DNA of 64,000 nt, from positions 174,286 to 238,285 of the forward strand of contig CAWGYT010000002.1 in the NCBI GenBank assembly GCA_963826795.1, read 5' to 3'. Position numbers and translations under genes: made by a program. The notes beneath the pieces are model-generated. The model was given only the letters and a program-made list of their open reading frames with translations, made no database searches and was not told where the DNA came from. How positions within the stretch are numbered: the stretch's first letter is position 1; the number at the start of each line of letters is the position of its first letter. This DNA is from CAWGYT01 sp963826795 (GTDB lineage: Bacteria > Planctomycetota > Planctomycetia > Pirellulales > Pirellulaceae). Below, in pieces: positions 42,787 through 53,900 of this stretch.

Positions 42787-44049
42787 ATGAAGTGCTTCAG
42801 CCAACTCACGCTCGTCACGCTGCTCGGTTGCATCCTCGTTGTCCCCGCCGTGGCAGCCGAACGCCGAACGACGACAAGCCGCTCAACTGAATCGGCTCGA
42901 TCGCGGACGACGACCGGCACCCGCAAGCCGAACACCACGCTCGGAAACCCTTCCGCCAAGCAAGTCGCGAACACGCGGCGTACGAAGTTCAGCAGCACTC
43001 AGCCGACAGGCCGCCGCGTCGACGCCACGAAGCTGATGGAGCGACCTTCGAATCCGAAGACCTACGGTCCTCCCGCGAAATTCGTACCCGGGCCGACCAA
43101 GAACCAGCCGCTTCAACGTCCTAATTTTTCCGCCAAGCAACCGTCGCCGACGAAGGTCCAACCAGAACTCTCGAAGTTTCGCGGTCAGCCCTCGCAGATG
43201 ACGATTGGCCGGCCGGAGGAAGGCTTGACGCGGAAGAGTCGCCCCCAAGTTGGCGGTCGCGTCAAGGCGACGAACGTCATCGACGACTCCCAGAAATTCG
43301 CGCAAGACGTGGTTGAAGTCATCAAGCGGAACCCCGGCACCGGCGAGCCTCAGGGGCCCTCCCCTTCGGAGATTCTGGCGGACAAGATTGACCGCGCCGG
43401 CCGCGCCGCGGAGCAGGCGATCGACGATCCGGTCGGCAGTGCGAATCGCGTTGGGCGAGCGGGCCGCGAGTTCGTGGAGAATCAGGTCGACATCGCTCAG
43501 GAGCAAGGCCGTCAGGTGGTCAGCGAGTTGGAGCGGCAAGCCGAAGCGGGTCGCCGCCAGGTGGAAGAAACCGTCCGTGGGGTCAGCGAGACCGCCAAGG
43601 ATTACTACGACAGTGCCGTCGACGCAGGCAACTGGGCGGGTCGAGAAGTTCAAGCGGGATTGGAGCAAGTTGCCCGGGAGACGCAGCCCGTGATCGATGC
43701 CACCGCGGGTGCCGTCGAACGAGTCGGGGGTGCCGTCGGTCGCAAAGTCGACGCGGCTCGGGAAGCAGGCGAGCAAGCCGCCGACGCCGCTCAGCAAGCC
43801 GCACAGCAAGCCGCCGACGCAGCCCAGCAAGCGGCTGAGCAAGCAGCCCAGGCCGCCCAGGAAGCTGCCCAGGCCGCTCAGGATGCAGCCCAGCAGGCAG
43901 CCGCCGAAGCGGCTCAAGCGGCTCAGCAAGCAGCCCAACAGGCGGCCGAGGCGGCCGAACAGGCAAAGGAGGACGCCAAGAGCGGTGCCCAGGACGCCGT
44001 CCAAGACACCGCGGACGCCATTAACAACTTCATCGACGGACTTTTCTAG
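42787..44049 (+). CDS. Secreted Ala/Gln-rich heptad-repeat protein, copy 2
   Basis: The 420-aa product is identical to that at 36474-37736. I find only three differences in 1263 nt, all silent: CGA/CGC near codon 27, AAC/AAT near codon 237 and ATC/ATT near codon 413. The leader with AGGAG and the terminator are copied too, so this copy is probably expressed. Domain order is signal peptide, basic Ser/Thr/Pro region, long Ala/Gln heptad helix. The near-perfect identity points to very recent duplication or gene conversion. Confidence 0.85.
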   Translation: MKCFSQLTLVTLLGCILVVPAVAAERRTTTSRSTESARSRTTTGTRKPNTTLGNPSAKQVANTRRTKFSSTQPTGRRVDATKLMERPSNPKTYGPPAKFVPGPTKNQPLQRPNFSAKQPSPTKVQPELSKFRGQPSQMTIGRPEEGLTRKSRPQVGGRVKATNVIDDSQKFAQDVVEVIKRNPGTGEPQGPSPSEILADKIDRAGRAAEQAIDDPVGSANRVGRAGREFVENQVDIAQEQGRQVVSELERQAEAGRRQVEETVRGVSETAKDYYDSAVDAGNWAGREVQAGLEQVARETQPVIDATAGAVERVGGAVGRKVDAAREAGEQAADAAQQAAQQAADAAQQAAEQAAQAAQEAAQAAQDAAQQAAAEAAQAAQQAAQQAAEAAEQAKEDAKSGAQDAVQDTADAINNFIDGLF

Positions 44050-44084
44050 AGCCGAGAACTGGCGTTGAGCCGAACGTGAGCAAC

Positions 44085-44118
44085 GGGGCCCGAGTGAATT
44101 CGCTCGGGCCCCTCTTTT
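44085..44118 (+). terminator. Rho-independent terminator after copy 2
   Basis: The same GGGGCCCGAG / CTCGGGCCCC stem as at 37772 is followed by TCTTTTTG. Homology to the first block ends within this T run. Confidence 0.88.
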
Positions 44119-44288
44119 TGTATGGCGACCCCTCCAAGTGGCCTTTCTTTCATCCCATTCGCCATCGGATGATTCCGCCGGCAGCGAACGAGCGGTCGCC
44201 ACGGGAACAAGAGGACATGTAACAGATCGACGATTCCCACGCTTCATTCAGAGTGCTGATTCTTAAACCTTCGAACGGGAGATCTTCG

Positions 44289-45243
44289 ATGTCCAAGCCG
44301 AACCGGACGATTGCCAACCTGACGATTGCCAGTCTATTTCTCTGTCTTGCGTTGACGAACCTCGCCCCAGCTCAATCCATTCGCGGATGCAGATCGGAAG
44401 TGACCGGAACTGGCCACTCGAACCGGTCCCGGGTCTGCGCCACATGTGGCGCCTTCAAGAGGCCAGGGTTCTCGAACCCTCGCGAGTCAACCGACATCCT
44501 CGTCTCGTTCCATGAAACACCGGTTCAGCAACGATTCGCGCCACGTTCTTTCTTCGTCGCGAGGAATGAATCTCGCTGGCTCTGCGTCGACGTCACTTTT
44601 GAACCCAAACGCGGCTGGCGGGCCTTCCGTCCCTGACACGACAATGACGCGTAACTCACTTGCTTCCACCAAGCGTGAGACGCGTGGGTCGACCGCCAAT
44701 CTCGAGCATCGCACGACTGCCACGCGACGTTCAGCGGACGGCGAGTCACGGACGCTCGCAGCCACCAGCGCCGACGCGAACGAAGTCCCATCTGAGCAGC
44801 GCGACCGCCGAAATCGTGTCATGACGTTCGTAAGAGATCAAGTCATGCCCCGTCTCGCGGACTACGCCCAGCATGCCGGCGAGAGATTCCCAACAGCGGC
44901 TCCGGCGGAAGTTGTCACATCGATGGACTCGGACTACCCGGCAGAGGCTGCAAGCGCAGATGTCGGAGAGACCGACGTCGAGCAGTTGGATCTCCCGCAA
45001 GTGCCCGTGGGTTCACCCTTGACGCTGACACTGAAGCTTCCGCAAGTCGAGGGCGTCATTCTGCTCAAGGCGGGACCGCTCGTGATTCGATTGGATCCCG
45101 AAACCTGGAATACGGTCGGCACCTCGCTGACTCTACCCGCATTCGAACTCATGCGAAGCGCGGACGCGGAGCTGTATTTATTGAATCAGGAAGGACAATT
45201 AATCGCCAGCTACCCGTTACGGCTCGTGCCGCGCGAAAGTTAA
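44289..45243 (+). CDS. Putative secreted protein, unknown family (likely frameshift)
   Basis: The ATG at 44289 gives a signal peptide (NRTIANLTIASLFLCLALTN, then LAPAQS). The frame ends early, and a second frame, open from 44404, continues to 45243. A shift between about 44390 and 44446 would join them into ~317 aa. The second part has a polar, Ser/Thr/Arg-rich stretch. A possible folded C-terminus follows (VGSPLTLTLKLPQVEGVILL; LPAFELMRSADAELYLLNQE). I do not recognise the family. It follows the heptad-protein terminator by ~170 nt and has no clear partner. Confidence 0.5.
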
Positions 45244-45448
45244 CGCGGATCGCCGCGGTCATTTTCCAACCCGTTGGAAAGTCACCCGCAAAATCCAGCG
45301 ATCTCATGAATTGCAACGAACTTGAACGCCCAACCGCAAGCGATTGCGGCGCCGAGTAGAATGGGTACATCCCGGATTCTCGTCGCTCGGCACGGAATTG
45401 AGCGTCGAGCGTGACGCAGGCAAGAACGTTGCGAAGAAGGACGCACCC

Positions 45449-45778
45449 ATGGCCTATAGCAAATCACTCGCGAGCAGGACTCGGCAACAACTGGTTCAGC
45501 AAAAGAATGTCGAAGAGAAGAAAATGTTCGGTGGGATTGGCTTTTTACTCAACGGTAACATGTGCGTCGGAGTTTGGCAGAATTCACTCGTCGCGCGAGT
45601 CGGTCCGAGCCAGTACGAACAAGCACTGCAGGAACCCTTTGTTGGCGAGTTCGACATCACGGGCCGCGCGATGAGGGGCTGGGTACTGGTCGCGCCCGAG
45701 GGGATCGAGCACGATCAACAATTGGCCCATTGGCTTGGGCGGGCGCTGGATTTCGTCAACACGCTTCCCGCAAAATGA
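45449..45778 (+). CDS. TfoX N-terminal domain protein
   Basis: The start at 45449 gives 109 aa matching the TfoX_N domain: RQQLVQQKNVEEKKMFGGIG, FLLNGNMCVGVWQNSLVARV and EFDITGRAMRGWVLVAPEGI. The domain occurs alone in many bacteria without a proven function; in gamma-proteobacteria TfoX promotes competence. An in-frame extension to 45344 carries no similarity. The gaps before (45244-45448) and after (45779-46065) contain no supported gene. Confidence 0.87.
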   Translation: MAYSKSLASRTRQQLVQQKNVEEKKMFGGIGFLLNGNMCVGVWQNSLVARVGPSQYEQALQEPFVGEFDITGRAMRGWVLVAPEGIEHDQQLAHWLGRALDFVNTLPAK

Positions 45779-46065
45779 ACGGCGCGATCGCGTTCGCGCC
45801 GCGATCAATACGCCTTCGCCTTCGCCTTCATTGAGGCCGTTAGTTCGGCGTTCGAAAAACGAGCTCTGGCCCCTGCGCTGTGCATGCGGCGGCCGGCACT
45901 TGATGTCAGGTGATGACCCGGCCGGTCCTAGTTCGACTTTCTCGTGTTACCTGAATTGTACGAACCGCGAATTAGGCCGCGAATAGCCATGAGGTACACA
46001 AGGCAAACGAAAGCTTCTGCAACAAGCCAAGAATAGGAGTGAAAGCGTTCGCATCACAAAAGGCG

Positions 46066-47538
46066 TCAGGTCGACAAGATGTCCTGAATGACATTGCCGT
46101 GCACGTCCGTAAGTCGGCGCTCGATGCCATTGTGATAAAACGAGAGCCGGCGGTGATCGAGTCCCAGGATGGCGAGGATGGTCGCGTGGAAGTCATAGAC
46201 CGTGGCGACATCTTCCACCGCTTTGTAACCGAATTCGTCCGTGCCGCCATAGCTGAAGGCGCGTTTGACGCCGGCGCCGGCCAGCCAGGTCGTGAAGCCC
46301 GAGGGATTGTGGTCCCGACCGCTGGCTCCTTTCTGGAACGTCGGCATGCGACCAAATTCGGTGCACCAGACGACCAGCGTATCGTTGAGTAAGCCCCGTT
46401 GCTTCAGGTCCTGGATCAGCCCTGCCGTGGGCTGATCGAAGATCGGGCCGTGCACGTCATATTGCTGCTTGAGCACCTTGTGCCCATCCCAATTGCTGGT
46501 GCCTTCTCCGCCTGTCTGATATGCCCCGTTAAACAGCTGGACGAATCGTACGCCCTGCTCGACCAGGCGTCGCGCCAGAATACAGTTCTTCGCGTAGGCC
46601 GCCTTGATGGGGTTTTCGGTATCATCCGCGCCGTAAAGCCGCATGATATGAGCCGGCTCGGTCGACAGGTCGCTGACTGCCGGGACGCTCAACTGCATCT
46701 TGGCGGCCAGCTCGTAGCTGGAGATTCGAGCTGCCAATTCGGTGTCACCCGGAAACTGTTCCAAGTGACGCTGGTTCAACCGTTCCAGGTAAGCAAGTGT
46801 GGCGCGGTCGGTGGCGGGATCGATCTGAGCCGGCCGGGCGAGGTTGCGGACGGGTTGCGACGCGTTGAAGTCGGTGCCCTGAAAGACGGCCGGCAGAAAG
46901 CCCGGTCCCCAGTTGTTGACGCTGGCCTGCGGCTTGCCGCGAGGATCGGGGATCGCCACATAGGCGGGCAGGTTCTGATTCTCGCTGCCGAGGGCGTACA
47001 CCACCCACGCACCCATGCTGGGGAAGCCGTCGAGCGTGTAACCCGTCGACATGAAATTCTCGCCCGGACCATGGGTATTCGTCTTGCTGGTCATCGAGTG
47101 AATAAAACACATGTCGTCCGCCAACTCGCCCAAATGGTCGACCAATTCCGAGACCATTTTGCCGCTCTGGCCGCGGGGGCGAAACTTCCAGGGGCTTTTC
47201 GTGAGGTTGCCCTGTTCCCCTTGGAACGTAATCACGCCGCCACCCGGCATCGGCTTGCCGTCTTGTTTGATCAACTCGGGCTTGTAGTCCCACGTGTCGA
47301 TGTGGCTGCAGGCACCACTACAGAAAATCACGATCACGTTCTTGGCTCGTGCCGCCCCATGCGGCCGTCGGGCAGCATTCGGCCGCGCCGGATCGATCTC
47401 CGGGCGAATGGGACCTCCCGACGTTTCGGTTGCCGCCAGCAGTCGTTGATCCGCCAGCAATTGCATCATCGCGATGCTGCACAGTCCGGTCGAAAGATCG
47501 CCTAGGAAGTGACGTCGATCAAGTAGCGAAGCGCGCAT
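46066..47538 (-). CDS. DUF1501 family secreted protein (copy 2)
   Basis: This 490-aa protein starts MRASLLDRRHFLGDLSTGLC, a twin-arginine-like export signal. Family segments are KNVIVIFCSGACSHIDTWDY, GSENQNLPAYVAIPDPRGKP, CTEFGRMPTFQKGASGRDHN and the end LTDVHGNVIQDILS. It is paired with the PSCyt1 gene upstream on the same strand, 32 nt away, like copy 1. It differs clearly in sequence from copy 1, so this is a separate paralogous pair, not a recent duplication. Confidence 0.92.
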   Translation of the reverse strand: MRASLLDRRHFLGDLSTGLCSIAMMQLLADQRLLAATETSGGPIRPEIDPARPNAARRPHGAARAKNVIVIFCSGACSHIDTWDYKPELIKQDGKPMPGGGVITFQGEQGNLTKSPWKFRPRGQSGKMVSELVDHLGELADDMCFIHSMTSKTNTHGPGENFMSTGYTLDGFPSMGAWVVYALGSENQNLPAYVAIPDPRGKPQASVNNWGPGFLPAVFQGTDFNASQPVRNLARPAQIDPATDRATLAYLERLNQRHLEQFPGDTELAARISSYELAAKMQLSVPAVSDLSTEPAHIMRLYGADDTENPIKAAYAKNCILARRLVEQGVRFVQLFNGAYQTGGEGTSNWDGHKVLKQQYDVHGPIFDQPTAGLIQDLKQRGLLNDTLVVWCTEFGRMPTFQKGASGRDHNPSGFTTWLAGAGVKRAFSYGGTDEFGYKAVEDVATVYDFHATILAILGLDHRRLSFYHNGIERRLTDVHGNVIQDILST

Positions 47539-47570
47539 GGCCCTACTGCATCCTGGGTGAAAGTCCGGCT

Positions 47571-50525
47571 TCAGCTAAGAAACAAAAATTCATTCGCATT
47601 CAGCAGTGCTCGACACAGCGCCGGCAAGCCGTACTGCCGGGCAAATTCGATCGAGTCATCCGCTTCCTGCGCCGTTGGATCGCGACCGAACATCAGTTGA
47701 AACGCGTGCTGCACCTGATGCCTCACGTCCTCGCCCGCCTCACGCTGCAAACGTTTCGCAAAGTAATCTGCTTGTTGCAGCACGAAGCGGCTGTTGAGCA
47801 AATTCAGCGCTTGCAGCGGCGTGGTGGAACTGGTCCGTTGCGGGATCACTTGTCCGCCGTCCGGACAGTCGAAGGCCCCAAACACCGCATCCCGCTCCTG
47901 TCGAATCTTCGTCATGTAGACCATCCGACGCCATTGATCGGGCCCGAATGACTCTTTGGGGAAATAGTGATGAACGGTCTCCTTCTGGACATCAAACACG
48001 TTGAAGCCCGGTCCCCCAGCCGTCTGATTCAATGTCCCCGCGACGAACAAGATCGAGTCACGGATCGCCTCTGCTTCCAGCCGGCGGGGTGGAAACCTCC
48101 ACAGGAAGCGGCTGTCGGCGTCGACGCGCAGCGCCTCGGCCCGCGGCTGGCTGGATTGCCGATAGGTGCTGGACATCAGGATCAAGCGGTGGATGTGTTT
48201 CAGCGACCAGCCATTCTCCATCAACTCGGCCGCCAGCCAGTCCAGCAACTGCGGATGCGAAGGGGTCGTGCCGTTGGCACCAAAATCGCTGGGAGTGGAG
48301 ACAATTCCCGTTCCGAAGTGATGATGCCAGATGCGGTTGACCATGACCCGGGCTGTCAACGGGTTGCTGGGGTCCGCAATCCATTCGGCCAGACGCAGGC
48401 GACGAAGTTGCTCGGGGGTGTCCGCCGCGAGTCCGAGCGAGCCGATCACGGTCAGCGCGTCGGGAGTTACTTCTTCACGCTTGGCCATTGGATCGCCGCG
48501 ATAAAGCCGGTAGGTTGCGCCCGGCTGCTGGAATGTGCCCGCGTAGGCCACGGGCATCGTCCTGAGCGTTGCCTCACGCTGGGTCGACAGCGAATCGATC
48601 GAATGTTCCAGCTGTCTCGCTCGCTCGGCCAGTTCAGGCGAAAGCAGCGTCAGCAATCCCGCCAAAGTGTCGGCCGAGGAGCCCTCGTAAGGCAGCCGGT
48701 CCGCGGAGCTCGCCACCACGGTCCACTGGTCCGGTTGCGTTGCGACTTCAATCGTGTAATCGATGGCCACGCGATCCCGAAAAACTTCGTTGGCGTCTCG
48801 GCCCCAATGGATTCGTTCGATCCGATACTCGCCCGGCAGTTCAATCTGCACCCAGCCCTTTCCCGGCGTATCCGAGATCCAGCTGTGCGCGTTGCCGGCT
48901 TGGCCGTCATTCAGGTGCTCCAACCGGTGGATCTCGTAATTCGGCAAGGTTCCCGAGGCGGAAACAATCGCGCCGCCACTGGCGAGCGCAACGTTCTTCA
49001 GCTCCGTTTCGCCGTCCAACGCTCCCCAGACTTCCAATTCGTCGATGCACGGTTCACTGCTGTTGGTGCGCCGGATCGTGAACCGCACGTAGCGCGCCAG
49101 GACGGGTGCGAATTGCTCGATATTTTTCACCGAGTTGACGCGCGGACGCAGGCCGTCTGTCGGACGGTGCGCCGCGTCTTCGAGGGCAACCTCCTTGAGA
49201 CCTGCCAGCTCGGCACGGTTTTTCGCGAGCGCCTCATCGAGCTGGCTGAGTTCGGCGTTTAGATTCTCCGTCTGCGGCGTCCGCATCGGTCGCGTGCCGA
49301 ATTGCACTCCGGCGAACACGGCCTGCAGCGAGTAATAGTCACTTTGCAGAATGGGATCAAACTTGTGATTGTGGCAACGCGCACAGCCGACGGTCAGCCC
49401 CAGGAACGCGGTGCCCGTCGTATTGATCATGTCAGCCAGCTCGTCCTGCCGCTGCATCAGCGTCAAATTCACGTCCGGACTCTTGACGATGTCGAACGCT
49501 CCGGCGACCAGAAACCCGGTCGCCGCATCGGCCGACAGCGCGTCGCCCGCGATCTGCTCCTTTACAAACTCGTCGTACGGCTTGTCGCTGTTGAAGGCGT
49601 CGATCACATAGTCGCGATAGTGATAGGCGTTCGGCCGCTCGTGATTCGTTTCGAATCCATCGCTTTCACCAAAGCGGACCACATCCAGCCAGTGCTGCGC
49701 CCAACGCTCGCCGTAGTGGTGACTTTCCAACGCCCTTTCGACCAGACGCGCGTAGGCGTTAGGCGAGGGATCTTGTTCGAACTGCGTTACTTCTTCAGGT
49801 GTCGGCGGCAGCCCCAGCAGATCCAGGTAGACGCGGCGAATCAGCGTGCGTCGATCGGCGCGGCCCGACGGCTGGAGCGAATTCTCCTGCAGCTTTCGCC
49901 AACAAAGTGATCAATCGCGTTTTCGGCCCACGTCCCAAGCTCGCTCCCGGCACCGCTTTCCGAGTTGGTCGGCGCCGCCGGGACCGCGGGTGCCTCACCG
50001 GCTGAAATGACCAATGCTCCGTGGTCAACTCAAGCTTCTCTTTGCCGGCAAACTCGTCGGGCCACGCAGCGCCCTGGTCGATCCATGCGCGGAGCGTGGC
50101 GACCTGCGTCGCAGACAAGCGTTCACCCTCACCCTCGGGCGGCATCACGATGCCATCCGGGTCATCGCCGGAGACGTACCGGACCAGCGGGCTGGCCTGA
50201 CTGTCTCCCTTCACAATCGGCGGCTCACCCAAGTCGGCCGTGCCGAGCGCGACCTTGCGCACATCCAGGCGATAGTTGCTTTCCTGCAGTTGGTTGCCGT
50301 GACATGCGGAGCAATGAGCGGCAAAAATCGGCGCAACTTGCGCCCAAAGTCAATCGGCTGCGGTTCAGCCGAGCTGTCGGTTGAGTCGGACGACGTGGTG
50401 TCCGCGGCAGCTTCGTCTCCCGGTTCGGCTGCCCGTAACCAACCCGAATGCCGGTCAACCAGAGTGAAGGAGGAGCAGCAGAGTGCGGTCAGGCAGAGTG
50501 CCCAGCAAGGGCGCAGCCGATGCAT
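47571..50525 (-). CDS. PSCyt1-DUF1549-DUF1553 protein (copy 2; three frameshifts near the 5' end)
   Basis: The ATG at 50525 starts a signal peptide (MHRLRPCWALCLTALCCSSF). Heme motif AHCSACHGNQLQESNYRLDV follows in the next frame, then PLVRYVSGDDPDGIVMPPEG. RRVYLDLLGLPPTPEEV and the remaining ~720 residues (WAQHWLDVVRFGESDGFETN; CARCHNHKFDPILQSDYYSL; DSRFLWRFPPRRLEAEAIRD) are in a third. Breaks are near 50341, 49989 and 49897; each step fits one missing base. It includes a discoidin-like insert absent in copy 1 (SGTLPNYEIHRLEHLNDGQA). Only the part from about 49890 down to 47571 is open as given. Confidence 0.88.
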
Positions 50526-50969
50526 GAGAGGCAACCTCGCGTATTCGCGGAGCGGAGGGAAAATTCGAGGACGGCAGGCGAGGGGGCAAAAGACGCGTCG
50601 AAATCGCCTTTCCGCCTCGCTTTAGGGTAGCCACTTTCAACTCCCGATACAAGCTCGCAGTGGCGAGCGTCCGCGTCGACACGTCGGAATCGTCCGCGAT
50701 GTAAGGCGATTCCAAGTGTTTTTCAAAATGCCTGCGCGACTCCGTGGTATAATCGTGCCCGAATTTTGGACAGCGATCCGCGCCGGGACGGTATGCTGCA
50801 GGTTGGCAGCTGTAGGCTCTCGTGTCGCGAAAAGGGGCGTTGAAAAAGGAGCCTGAAGCCCCTTAAAGGGTAGGCCAGCAAGGCCCTTAGGGTGCCGCCC
50901 CTTTTTCCTAACCCCTGACTTGAATCGACGCGACGTTGACCGAACCCACTTCTTCTTAACCGGCCTCCA
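50526..50969. other. Non-coding stretch between divergent genes
   Basis: The interval separates the PSCyt1 gene (minus) from the CotH-type gene (plus). AAAAGGGGCGTTGAAAAAGG ... GCCGCCCCTTTTTCC at about 50838-50909 is an imperfect inverted repeat related to the GGGGTCAGG families. No gene is supported. Confidence 0.5.
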
Positions 50970-53900
50970 ATGTTCAGAAAACTCAGCAGAAAAATCGCCC
51001 CTCAACGCTTGTTGCGTGATCGCAGGTCGTCTCGGCGATTCCGTCCGAACGGCCGCGTGCGGCGATACGAGTCGCTGGAGGGCCGCGTCGTGCTGGATAG
51101 CACCGTGGTGTTCAACGAAGTGATGTACAATCCGGGCGTCGATCAGGAGCTGGAATGGATCGAATTGTACAACCAGATGGCCGTCGACATGGATCTCTGC
51201 GCTGGAGCATCGATGGGATCGGATACACGTTCCCGGAGGGAACGGTCCGGGCGGCGGTCAATATCTGGTGGTTGCCAAGTCGCCCGAGAAGTTGCAGGCA
51301 GTGCACGAGCTGGCGGAAGTGTGGGGGCCTTACACCGGCCAATTGGCCAACAGGGCGAGCGATTACGACTGGTTAACAATAGCCACCGCACGATCGACCA
51401 ATTGGACTTCGCCGACCGTGCTCCTTGGCCCGTGGCTCCGGACGGTTCCGGCGCGACCCTTGCCAAGCGCGACCCGGGGCAAGCCACGGTCGAGATCGGA
51501 AATTGGACGACCAGCGCAACTGGGCGGGACGCTGGGAGCCGCGAATTTTGCCGCGCGGCCACCCTGGATGGATCGGAGTCTTCGCCGATCCGGTTGAATG
51601 AAGTCGCGTCGGCGACGGCGTCCTCGTTTTGGATCGAGCTGGCCAATCGACAGCAACAGCCGGTGGACGTGACGGATTACGTTCTGCAGCGAGGGGACTC
51701 GTCAACTGCGGATCGCTCATCCGCTTCCGGCCCAAGTCGTCCCGCCGGGAGCTTACCTGACACTCGAGGCGGCCCAAATTGGCTGGACACCGGCCGCGGG
51801 CGACCGCTTGTTTCTCTACGATGCCGGGAAGACCTCGCTGGTGGATGCCGTCGAAGTGCAGGATCGGCTGATCGGGCGTGCCGCGGACGAAGCGGGAGAT
51901 TGGAGCTATCCTCGTGCGGCCACACCCGGGGCCGTGAATGAGTTCGACTTTGAAAGCGATCTGGTCATCAACGAGATTTTCTATCACGGGCCCGGGATCG
52001 CATCCACGCCCGATCGGCCTCCCGTGTTTGCCTCGACCGCGATGATTCCCATCGACGACCAGACGATGTGGTTGTTGCGACTCCGCCTTGCCGCTGCCGG
52101 ACGATTGGGGGCCAGTTCGGTCTACACGGTTGATTCGGCCGGATGGCGAGCCGGGCCGTGCGATCGGTTTCGAATCGGCTTCCCTGGACGAACCCTTGCG
52201 GACGGTGCTGGATAACCCGGCGATTCAATTTCCGCATATTACGACCTACTACTTCCAACACGAGTTTGACTTCGATCGTGATTTAAACGATTCGACTCTG
52301 GAAGTGTGGCTCGACCATTTCGTGGATGATGGGGCCGTCTTCTATTTGAGACGGTGTTGAGTTTCACCGATTTCAGATGCCCGACGGACCCATCGACGGG
52401 GATACATTCGCTTCACAAAGCGTTGGCAACGCGACCCGCGTGAAGAATGTCGCGGTTCCCAAGGATCTCTTGCAGGTCGGGCGCAATCGCTTGTCGGTGG
52501 AAGTCCATCAAGTTGACGGGACCAGCAACGATATCGTGTTGGGTGTCGAGCTGCGTGTGCGCGAGCAGGTGACGCCCTTCGTGCCAGGCAGGCCCTACGC
52601 GGAGTCAACCGAACAGTGGATCGAACTGTACAATCGCAGCGAGTCGCACGATTGATCTCTCGGGCTGGCAGATCCAAGACGCGGTCAGCTATGTCTTTGC
52701 ACCGGGAGTCTCCATCGCTCCAGGGCAGTACTTGGTGGTGGCCGGAGCGGCTGCGCTCCGGGAGAAATACCCGGCACTCGATAATATCGTGGCGGAGTCG
52801 TTCGAGGGCCAATTGTCCAATCGCGACGAACGCATCGTGGTCCTGGACGCCCAGGGCAACGTTGCCGACGAAGTCCACTATTATGACTCGGGCCGCTGGC
52901 CCGCTTATGCGGATGGCGGAGGTTCGAGTCTCGAGCTGCGCGATGCTCTGGCCGACAACAATCGTGCCGAGAGCTGGCAGGCCAGCGACGAGAGCGACGA
53001 CGCTCCGTGGCAGACGATCACCTATCGCGGTATCGTCGAACGGGATGGGTACACCAACGGGGTGACCAATCTCTACCAGGAGTTTATCCTGGGTCTCCTG
53101 GATGCGGGCGAAGTGCTGATCGACGACATCTCGGTGGTCGAAGATCCTGCCGGTGCGGCGATCCAGCGAATTCAGAACGGGACCTTCGAGGAAGATGGTC
53201 TGGGCGGGGAGCCGTGAACTGCGCATCGCCGGGAATCATCACGCTGGTCAGTTTGGATCCCGAAGATCCACAGAACCACGTGCTGCACCTGACCGCAACG
53301 GGGGCCCTCTGAGGACCGGCTAAATCATGCGGAGACGACGTTCGCCGATCGCGGGCAGATTCGCCTGGGCGTCGAATACGAGATTACCCTGCGGGCCCGC
53401 TGGATTGCCGGCTCAAATCTGCTCAACACGCGACTGTACTTTGACCGGTTGCAGCAAACCAATCCCCTGGAGCGGCCGCAGGTCGGTCGCCGGGCGAGCC
53501 AATGGGTCGGCGTCCGCGAACATCGGTCCAAACTACGCAGGTCTGACACACTTCCCCGTGGTGCCTGACGCGGATCAGCCGGTGACGGTCAGCGTCGTGG
53601 CAGTACGACCCTCAAGGCGTGACGGAAATGGTGTTGTGGTACGCCGTCAATGATGGCTCGTTGCATGCGTGACCATGCTGGATCTGGGGCAGGCCGATTC
53701 GCAGGAGAGATCCCGGGGCAAGCGGCGTCGCAGGTCGTGCAGTTCTTTGTCCAAGGCACGGATGGGCTCGACGCCCGTTCGATGTTCCCGGCAGACGGCA
53801 GCGAATCCCGCGCATTGTACAAAGTGCAAGACAACCGCGCTCGCGACGGGCTGATGCACAACTTTCGCATCGTGATGACACCCGCCGATACGGACTGCTG

